30,817 bases of DNA from CAYZYO01 sp964482585 (GTDB lineage Bacteria; Bacillota; Syntrophomonadia; Syntrophomonadales; Syntrophomonadaceae): contig CAYZYO010000005.1 of assembly GCA_964482585.1 (NCBI GenBank), positions 1-30,817 on the forward strand. The letters are read 5' to 3'. Made by a program: the position numbers and the translations under genes. Below are positions 25,195 to 30,817 of this stretch, in pieces. Each line of letters begins with the position of its first letter. The first letter of the stretch is position 1. The notes beneath the pieces were generated by a model, which saw only the letters and a list, made by a program, of their open reading frames with translations, was not told the DNA's origin and made no database searches.

Positions 25195-26046
25195 ATGAAC
25201 AGACAAACACCTATAGAACTTCCTGAAGGATATTTGGACTTCTATATGAATCTGGAAAGTTGGGAAAATGAACAAGAAATTATCTTAAAAAGAAACTGTT
25301 CTTTTATTAAACATGATATACATGAATTATTACCTGTAATGAAAGCCAATAAGCTGAGTCTATTACAGGTTACAGGTATTAACATTAAACCAGAGCAATA
25401 TAAAGAAGTTTTTTGCAAGTTTTTATCCGTGCTGAAGCATTTGCGCCCTGAAACTTCTCTGGTAGTAGATAAGCTGTTTAATAGTATTTATTATTTGAAT
25501 TTTAACATTATTTTAAAAAAAATTATTAAAGATGATGAAGTCTATTTTTCCAAACTCGCTTCAATTATCAATGTTCCAGATGATCTTTTTATTTTTATTT
25601 TAGATCATAGTATAAGACCTTTTTTAAGAATATATGCTGCACCATACCAGGAAGAACTAATGAATAATGGTTTTGAACCACGGGATTTTCTTATGATATG
25701 TCCTGTTTGTGGAGCAAAATCTAATTTTAGCCGCCTTAGAGTGAGTGACGGCAGGCGTTTTATGTTTTGTGATCGTTGTTTTACTGAATGGGAAACTAAA
25801 TATTTACAATGTGTTCGCTGCGGAAATGATGAACCTGGTACTATACTCTATATAACTCTAGAGCATGATGAAGCCTACCAGTTATATTACTGTGAAAAAT
25901 GTAAAGGGTATCTAAAAACCTATGATGAACGGCAAACCGAGAGGGCTGTTGACTTATATATAGCTAATGTAGAAACTATTTACCTGGACATAATTGCTAA
26001 AGCTAAAGGTTATTCTAACCATTATTGTGACTTAATGAGCAATTAA
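25195..26046 (+). CDS. fdhE: FdhE-family formate dehydrogenase accessory protein
   Basis: A 283-aa protein. The C-terminal half has four CxxC zinc/iron-binding pairs as in FdhE: CPVCGAKS, CDRCFTEW, CVRCGND and CEKCKGYLK. The FTEW and GYLKTYDER elements are typical. In E. coli FdhE helps redox maturation of Tat-exported formate dehydrogenases; related proteins serve other exported molybdoenzymes. The N-terminal half is divergent. ATG 25195 has GGAGGG upstream and is preferred over ATG 25150, whose extension is Lys-rich and unlike the family. It follows the relic gene and its sigma-54 promoter. The likely client is the Tat molybdoenzyme at 27268. Confidence 0.85.
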   Translation: MNRQTPIELPEGYLDFYMNLESWENEQEIILKRNCSFIKHDIHELLPVMKANKLSLLQVTGINIKPEQYKEVFCKFLSVLKHLRPETSLVVDKLFNSIYYLNFNIILKKIIKDDEVYFSKLASIINVPDDLFIFILDHSIRPFLRIYAAPYQEELMNNGFEPRDFLMICPVCGAKSNFSRLRVSDGRRFMFCDRCFTEWETKYLQCVRCGNDEPGTILYITLEHDEAYQLYYCEKCKGYLKTYDERQTERAVDLYIANVETIYLDIIAKAKGYSNHYCDLMSN

Positions 26047-26070
26047 TAAACTAAAACCAGTGTATAATAT

Positions 26071-26110
26071 ATATAATCCGGGTAGATAAACTGCCCGGAT
26101 TATATGCTTT
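26071..26110 (+). terminator. rho-independent terminator of fdhE
   Basis: A 15-bp stem (26071-26085 with 26091-26105, one G-T pair, ATCCGGG/CCCGGAT core), a 5-nt ATAAA loop, and ATGCTTTT after it. It lies 25 nt after the stop codon. Confidence 0.8.
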
Positions 26111-26139
26111 TGCATACAAACCAAATCTTATAAAATCTA

Positions 26140-26192
26140 TTTTAATCGACTAACTGGTCAAACCATATTTGACCACAGTTAGTCGATTAAAA
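26140..26192. terminator. long bidirectional hairpin between fdhE and DUF2284 genes
   Basis: A 17-bp stem starting TTTTAATCGACTAACTG (26140-26156) pairs with 26176-26192. Above a 2-nt bulge, GTCAAA pairs with TTTGAC around a 5-nt loop. A-run and T-run ends allow termination on both strands. It contains the DUF2284 stop codon. Confidence 0.75.
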
Positions 26193-26745
26193 GTAAACCT
26201 ACAGCAGATAATTCGCCAGGAACAAAATCCATAGGAAGGTCGGCTTCACGACATAGACGGGAAACATCAATTCCCATTCCCTCTACAGATGGACGGGCCT
26301 CTCCTGGCCGGTTGCAAAATCTGCTGCCTTCTTTAGCTGCACAGACGTCACATAATTTGCACTCACCACTACCAAGTCCCAGGGACATATAAAAGCCTAA
26401 TGAGAATGCTTTTTTTTCTAATTTAAGTACCGTTTCATTCATCCAAATTCCGGCCTTATCAAATTCATTTTTCCAGTTTTCTATACTGCAGGAATGTTGA
26501 AACATGATTAACAGGGCAAAAGTGTATTTGTCTAGTACCCGGCGTATTTCTTCTAACGAAGGTAAAAGAGGCGGGCACATTAAGTTTTTATTATACTGCT
26601 GGCAGGAGTTAGTAAAACATTTCATTCTTATTCGCTCATCTATATTAATCTCACGGGCTAGAAGAAGACAAGTTTGGGTACAGCCTAATTTCCGGGCGTA
26701 TTCATCTAGCTCCATAAGCCGGTCAAATTTTTCTTTCAGGTGCAT
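26179..26745 (-). CDS. DUF2284 predicted metal-binding protein
   Basis: A 188-aa cysteine-rich protein. Typical DUF2284 marks are CQQYNKNLMCPPLLPS (about 48-63), the GECKLCDVC cluster and the RPSVEGMGIDV segment near the C-terminus. These proteins are common in anaerobes beside redox operons; the function is unknown and metal or Fe-S binding is predicted from the cysteines. The longer frame to 26802 is not used because GGAGGT precedes ATG 26745. It is transcribed away from the molybdoenzyme operon, and the same divergent arrangement existed in the decayed copy, so a linked role is likely. Confidence 0.85.
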   Translation of the reverse strand: MHLKEKFDRLMELDEYARKLGCTQTCLLLAREINIDERIRMKCFTNSCQQYNKNLMCPPLLPSLEEIRRVLDKYTFALLIMFQHSCSIENWKNEFDKAGIWMNETVLKLEKKAFSLGFYMSLGLGSGECKLCDVCAAKEGSRFCNRPGEARPSVEGMGIDVSRLCREADLPMDFVPGELSAVGLLLID

Positions 26746-26912
26746 ATTTTTTACCTCCACTATTATAATAAGTTTTCTATTGATGCTGAGAAAAGCAAAC
26801 ATTGTCTTCTTAAGTTTTAATAGGATTATATAGACTAACTACTTTTAATAAGTTTACCATAATTTACTATGCCGTTATATTTACTTTTTGCCATGAATGT
26901 TAATTACGTTTT

Positions 26913-26937
26913 TGTTACAGTTGTAACATTAATGTTA
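26913..26937. promoter_or_regulatory. TGTTACA operator, intact copy
   Basis: TGTTACA-GT-TGTAACA (26913-26928) is a perfect inverted repeat, overlapping a second perfect palindrome TAACATTAATGTTA (26924-26937), giving three half-sites. It lies 231 nt upstream of the -24 box at 27144, with a repeat element in between. It sits between divergent genes and could control both. Confidence 0.65.
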
Positions 26938-27002
26938 TTTGTCGAGCAAATGCTTTACAGTAAAAAAACCATTTTTAATTTATTTATAACATAATAAATA
27001 AA

Positions 27003-27115
27003 CGATTATGCATAATAGCTATTTTATAGCATTAAAACTCCTTCATCGATAGAAGAGACTGATTTTTAGTCTCCGGTTTGGCTGTCATCCTGATGCAAAG
27101 TGACACGATGTATTA
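27003..27115. repeat. MITE-like repeat fragment between operator and promoter
   Basis: It shares CATAATAGCTATTTTAT-N2-CATTAAAA, a TAGA(A/G)GAGA block, CTCCGG(C/T)TTG and TGTCAT(T/C)C with the element at 23238-23415, but lacks the second half of its hairpin. The relic locus has no such element at the equivalent place. Confidence 0.7.
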
Positions 27116-27143
27116 TTGAATTATGCGAAATCTTTTATTTAGT

Positions 27144-27159
27144 TGGCACAATATTTGCT
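27144..27159 (+). promoter_or_regulatory. sigma-54 (-24/-12) promoter of the molybdoenzyme operon
   Basis: TGGCAC-AATAT-TTGCT fits the RpoN consensus exactly and shares its spacer with the relic promoter. A leader of about 100 nt follows, with a conserved GAGGAGGTGAA that has no long frame after it. Confidence 0.87.
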
Positions 27160-27267
27160 ATTAACGTTATATAAAAGCTTTTTTCTTGAGGAGGTGAAAA
27201 GGAATTTTACTTAATAGCAAGTGTTGCGTTGATAGTCTTGTATATGCAATAAGTGGAGGTGAAATAT

Positions 27268-29880
27268 GTGGCTTGGAAACTATCTAGAAGAAGTTTTTTA
27301 AAATGGACAGGGGTTTCGGTTGGCAGTGGTATGGCTTTAGGTGCGGGTTCCGATAAGTTGCGACTATCCAACCTGGTTTTAGCAGATGATCCACCTCAAA
27401 ATAAAGATAGTGGAACCTGGAAACATACTGCTTGTGCAATGTGTCTAATGTGTCCTATGCAGGCAAAAGTAGAGAATGAGAAAATTGTTGATGTAAGAGG
27501 GGAAGACATTTACCCATGGAAAGGAAAGGTATGTGCTAAAGCTTATGGCGGCATATGGGGTAGAGTCTATGCCCCCGATCGGATACTATACCCTTTAAAG
27601 AGAGCAGGAGAAAGAGGAGAAGGGAAGTTTGTTCGTTGCAGCTGGGATGAGGTACTTGATGCCGTATCCACCAAGTTAAAAGAATATATCAACGCTGGGC
27701 ATCCAGAATGGTTTGAAACCTGGTGGGGGTGTCCGGTTCAAACTGATAATATGTATTTTATTCACTACTGGGCCAGGATAACCGGTACGGGAATATCATA
27801 TATGCACGGACAGATTTGCTTTGGTGATAATACAGCAGAGAAAGCACTAACATTCGGTTCAAACCGCGCTGGAGATCTGGTAGGTGGCACAGCCGATTAT
27901 GTAAATTGTAAATATGCACTCATTGCAGGTCAGAATTTTCCTGGTGCTGTTTTTACCCCGGGAACAACCTGTGGCTCTTCGGCTTTTTTCCCAGTATTCT
28001 TAAAAGCCAGAGAAAATGGTTTTAGATATACCCTGGTAGATCCTAAACTAACTGATAGTGGTGCTTTAGCAGATGATTGGCTCCCTCTCAAACCAGGTTC
28101 AGATGCAGCTCTTATGATGGCTATTGCTAATGTATTAATAAAAGACCATATGTATGATGAAGATTTTTTGCTGACTTACACTAACGCGGCCCAATTAATT
28201 AATAGTGAGAATAAGCAAGCAATAAAAGATTCAAGCGGAAATTATATGGTATGGGATTCAAGTAAGAACTCTGCTGTAGCGATGAACGAGGCAGGAACTA
28301 AACAGGGTGATTTGGGGCTTGGAAAAAGCTTTGACGTGAATGGGGTTAAATGTCAAACAGCCCTGGGAGCCTGGGCAGAGATAGTAGCGGAATATACCCC
28401 GGAAAAAGCGGTTGAAGTATGCGTATTACCATTCACTGCTGATAAAATCATAGAAATAGCACATGATTTGGGTAATAATAGACCAGCTTCTTTAGTATCT
28501 GCAGGTTTTACAACCGGGCGTTATACCAATTGGTTCCAGGTATTAAGGACTTACAGCCTGGTGAATCTGCTTCTTGGTAATATTGAAAGACCTGGTGGTT
28601 GGTACTTTCCCAAGCATAAATTTAAACTCAGTTCGGGTTGGCCAGCCCCGCCAGAGGTTCCGGAATACCCTGACCCGGAACTTAAAGTGGTGCCTGGTCC
28701 ATGGGGAAACAAGATGTCGATTAAATCTCTGGATAAAGCTCCTTGTTATACTACACCACCTAAATATCATCCAGACACGGTAGCTTTACCCTGGGAACAT
28801 TTTCCGGCAATTAAAGAAGGTAAGATCAAGGCGCTCTTTTCCACTGCTGAAAACTCTGCTATTACCCAGGTAAATACTACTATGGTATATGAATGTCTTC
28901 ATCAACTGGAATTAATCGTAGTCGGGGAACAACTTCCCAAGGAATTTGTAGAATTAGCTGATTATGTAATCCCGGAAGCTTCATATGTAGAAAGGAATCA
29001 TCTGTATACGTTTACGGCTCTCGGACAGGATGGAAGAGAGCATGCTACTGCAATGATGCGTTCAACCGCTATTAAGCCTCAGGGAGAATCCCAACCGGTA
29101 TCCTGGTTTTTAACCGAACTCGGGAAGCGCATAGGCCTGGGGGCGTATTTTGAGAATATTGATCAGCAGTACGGATATTGGGATTCCATGCTTGAAGAAG
29201 CAGGGTTGTCAGTTAAATCCAAAGAACTGGTGGAGAATGGTCCTTATCAAGAATCCTATCCTATGGAGTATAATGTGCTCAGTATGCCTATTCCGACTCG
29301 GAGTGGCCGTTTTGAGATATATTCCAATGAGTTGGCTGAGAACTGTTATTATAATGAAGCTTCCCCCTGGAAAGAAAGTCTTCTTGTCTACCCGCTTCCA
29401 CTTTATGTTCCTATAGCTGAACCCAAAAACCAGGACGAATTCTACCTGGTCAGTGGTAAAGCTACCTGGCATCAGAAAAATGCGACCCAGGATAATCGTT
29501 ACCTGATGGAATCCGGTATTGAGGGTGGGTGCCCTTATATGCCAGTATATCTTAATGCCCAAAAAGCTAAAGACTTGGGTATAAAAGAAAACGATTTAAT
29601 TGAGTTGGAATGTATAGGCCCGTTGGAATCTGAAGATGAATGGGTACTTGATGATTGCAATATGGGTTTTAAAGATACAGTGAGGGTTCACTTGAGTGAA
29701 GGATTGCATCCGGCTGTCGCTTTCACTCATTTTGCCGCCGGCCACAAGTCAAAACTGATGCTTTCCAAGGTAAGGGAAGGAATAGTACACAGCGAATTTG
29801 TTCCTTTATCAGTTGAACCTTATGGCGGCGGTTGTGGTAAAAACTACAGTATTGTTAAGATTAAACGGGTAGGGGGGTAG
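27268..29880 (+). CDS. Tat-exported molybdopterin oxidoreductase, catalytic subunit (PsrA/PhsA/TtrA type)
   Basis: An 870-aa protein. The Tat signal SRRSFLKW is at 6-13 with a weakly hydrophobic stretch to about 40. The [4Fe-4S] motif is C56-x2-C59-x2-C62 with C89, one residue shorter than the usual CxxCxxxC. C184 in HGQICFGDN is the probable Mo or W ligand. A C-terminal molybdopterin dinucleotide-binding domain follows (about 720-865). With the ferredoxin and NrfD subunits it forms a membrane-bound complex facing outwards, reducing an acceptor such as polysulfide, thiosulfate, tetrathionate or an oxyanion, or acting as a quinone-linked oxidase. The substrate is not readable. GTG 27268 is preferred (GGAGG 8 nt before) over GTG 27253. 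Confidence 0.9.
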   Translation: MAWKLSRRSFLKWTGVSVGSGMALGAGSDKLRLSNLVLADDPPQNKDSGTWKHTACAMCLMCPMQAKVENEKIVDVRGEDIYPWKGKVCAKAYGGIWGRVYAPDRILYPLKRAGERGEGKFVRCSWDEVLDAVSTKLKEYINAGHPEWFETWWGCPVQTDNMYFIHYWARITGTGISYMHGQICFGDNTAEKALTFGSNRAGDLVGGTADYVNCKYALIAGQNFPGAVFTPGTTCGSSAFFPVFLKARENGFRYTLVDPKLTDSGALADDWLPLKPGSDAALMMAIANVLIKDHMYDEDFLLTYTNAAQLINSENKQAIKDSSGNYMVWDSSKNSAVAMNEAGTKQGDLGLGKSFDVNGVKCQTALGAWAEIVAEYTPEKAVEVCVLPFTADKIIEIAHDLGNNRPASLVSAGFTTGRYTNWFQVLRTYSLVNLLLGNIERPGGWYFPKHKFKLSSGWPAPPEVPEYPDPELKVVPGPWGNKMSIKSLDKAPCYTTPPKYHPDTVALPWEHFPAIKEGKIKALFSTAENSAITQVNTTMVYECLHQLELIVVGEQLPKEFVELADYVIPEASYVERNHLYTFTALGQDGREHATAMMRSTAIKPQGESQPVSWFLTELGKRIGLGAYFENIDQQYGYWDSMLEEAGLSVKSKELVENGPYQESYPMEYNVLSMPIPTRSGRFEIYSNELAENCYYNEASPWKESLLVYPLPLYVPIAEPKNQDEFYLVSGKATWHQKNATQDNRYLMESGIEGGCPYMPVYLNAQKAKDLGIKENDLIELECIGPLESEDEWVLDDCNMGFKDTVRVHLSEGLHPAVAFTHFAAGHKSKLMLSKVREGIVHSEFVPLSVEPYGGGCGKNYSIVKIKRVGG

Positions 29881-29886
29881 TGTATT

Positions 29887-30450
29887 ATGGCCAGATACGG
29901 AATGGTAATTGATCTTAAGAAATGTGTGCGCTGCCGTACTTGTTATGTTACGTGTAAAATATTCCACAATATACCCAATGAATTTGAAAGTGGGCATTCC
30001 TATTCCCGCATTAGACTGGTTGAACCAGAAGTTGGCCAATACCCCTCTGTACGGAGGTTTTTTATTCCTGTACACTGCATGCACTGTGATAATGCACCCT
30101 GTGTGGAAGTATGTCCTACCGGAGCCAGTTATTTAGCAGAGAATGGGATTGTACGTTTTGATCCCGAGAAATGTATCGGATGCAAATACTGTATTCTGGC
30201 ATGTCCGTATCAAGCACGTTATTATAATCATGAAACCGGCATGGCAGATAAATGCGATTTTTGCGAGGATAGACTAAAAGCAGGACTTAAGCCCTATTGC
30301 GTGCAGACATGTATTGGTAATGCCATAACTGTTGGGGACCTTGATGATCCTAATAGTGAAGTATCCCAGATAATAAAGACCGAAGGGGCTGTACCATTGT
30401 ACCCGCACTTAGGGACTAAACCCAAGGTGTACTACTGTAATATTAAATAA
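29887..30450 (+). CDS. four-cluster ferredoxin subunit (PsrB/TtrB type)
   Basis: A 187-aa protein with sixteen cysteines in four groups: C13/16/19/23, C64/67/72/76, C96/99/102/106 and C123/126/138/142, binding four [4Fe-4S] clusters as in DMSO-reductase-family electron-transfer subunits. It carries electrons between the NrfD quinone-site subunit and the catalytic subunit. It has no signal of its own and would be exported with the catalytic subunit. It begins 6 nt after the catalytic gene, with a GGGGGG-containing ribosome site, so the two are co-translated. Confidence 0.93.
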   Translation: MARYGMVIDLKKCVRCRTCYVTCKIFHNIPNEFESGHSYSRIRLVEPEVGQYPSVRRFFIPVHCMHCDNAPCVEVCPTGASYLAENGIVRFDPEKCIGCKYCILACPYQARYYNHETGMADKCDFCEDRLKAGLKPYCVQTCIGNAITVGDLDDPNSEVSQIIKTEGAVPLYPHLGTKPKVYYCNIK

Positions 30451-30497
30451 TTAGGCATATATGATACAAACGATCTTGATTTGTAGGAGGTGTAAAT

Positions 30498-30817
30498 ATG
30501 ATTCATGTACAGACAATGTGGGGGTGGCCTATAGCCTGGTATTTATTCCTGGCAGGAGTTTCTGTAGGCACATATATTGTAGCTGCATACTGCCAGTATA
30601 GTAAGAGACAGGATCATCTTGTGAAAATAGGTATATATTTAACTGCCCCCTGCCTGGGACTGAGTATTTTCCTGTTATGGTTGGATTTAGGACATCGTAT
30701 GCGTTTTCCTTATGCATTTCTCCGGCCTCAGGAATCCTGGATATCTATAGGTGCCTGGCTGTTAACCCTGTTCTTTATTCTGGCTGCTTTTCAATGGCTG
30801 AAACAGTTTTTTAATCG
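30498..30817 (+). CDS. NrfD/PsrC-type membrane subunit (5' part only)
   Basis: The first 106 codons run off the window. The N-terminus MIHVQTMWGWPIAWYLFLAG and a following membrane helix, then two more hydrophobic helices (about 42-65 and 75-100), fit NrfD/PsrC family proteins with eight or more helices, which bind menaquinone. WLDLGHRMRF after the second helix is typical. The start follows TAGGAGGTG, 47 nt after the ferredoxin gene. It completes an A-B-C operon. Confidence 0.88.
   Translation, partial: MIHVQTMWGWPIAWYLFLAGVSVGTYIVAAYCQYSKRQDHLVKIGIYLTAPCLGLSIFLLWLDLGHRMRFPYAFLRPQESWISIGAWLLTLFFILAAFQWLKQFFN

Noticed and set aside
28543..28783. Short open frames on both strands inside the molybdoenzyme gene
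   Set aside because: They overlap a continuous, motif-bearing frame and have no ribosome sites.
27268..29880. Formate dehydrogenase as the identity of the molybdoenzyme
   Set aside because: FdhE nearby suggests it, but the probable Mo-ligand context HGQICFGDN is unlike the formate dehydrogenase U/C-H-R motif, and the A-B-NrfD layout fits the PsrABC type.

Overview
The window reads as AT-rich chromosomal DNA of an anaerobic, low-GC Firmicute (Clostridia, perhaps a Syntrophomonas/Desulfotomaculum-like lineage). This is judged from codon usage, strong AGGAGG-type ribosome binding sites, a Bacillus-type LexA box, and gene content rich in Fe-S, radical-SAM and molybdopterin proteins. The genus cannot be fixed from sequence alone. 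No rRNA, tRNA or CRISPR array was seen.

Layout. (1) 1-1.6 kb: an IS110-family insertion sequence whose 5' leader can fold like a bridge RNA, set among REP-like palindromes. (2) 1.6-5.8 kb, minus strand: a small membrane protein, a TtcA-family PP-loop protein, and a glcD-glcF two-gene operon (FAD hydroxyacid dehydrogenase plus Fe-S partner). (3) 6.2-10.6 kb: murB, a B12-binding radical SAM protein, a CoA-type Nudix hydrolase, and a convergent sirtuin. (4) 10.8-16 kb: a PocR/multi-PAS hybrid histidine kinase and an ABC1/UbiB kinase-like protein. (5) 16.1-20.9 kb: an SOS mutagenesis cassette, with a LexA box inside a sigma-A promoter followed by ImuB-like, DUF6504 and DnaE2/ImuC genes, interrupted by repeats. 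(6) 21.4-24.3 kb: an aminotransferase, a YjcQ-like small protein and a membrane-anchored trypsin-like protease. (7) 24.3-30.8 kb: a respiratory locus with FdhE, a DUF2284 protein, and a Tat-exported molybdopterin oxidoreductase (A), four-cluster ferredoxin (B) and NrfD-type membrane subunit (C, cut by the window end).

The most notable structure is in region 7. The block 'DUF2284 gene (minus) / TGTTACA operator / sigma-54 promoter / molybdoenzyme gene (plus)' occurs twice: intact at about 26.2-29.9 kb and as a decayed relic at about 24.4-25.15 kb. Both copies keep near-perfect -24/-12 elements (TGGCAC-N5-TTGCW) and a matching upstream inverted repeat. The fdhE gene lies directly after the relic and may now use the relic's sigma-54 promoter. 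In the intact copy a MITE-like repeat lies between the operator and the promoter.

A second theme is a mosaic of dispersed palindromic repeats (CCGTAGAGG...CCTCTACGG and partners) in at least three larger copies and several fragments. They separate imuB from the rest of the SOS cassette and flank the aminotransferase gene.

Several start codons were moved downstream of the longest open frame because a good Shine-Dalgarno sequence sits before the internal codon.
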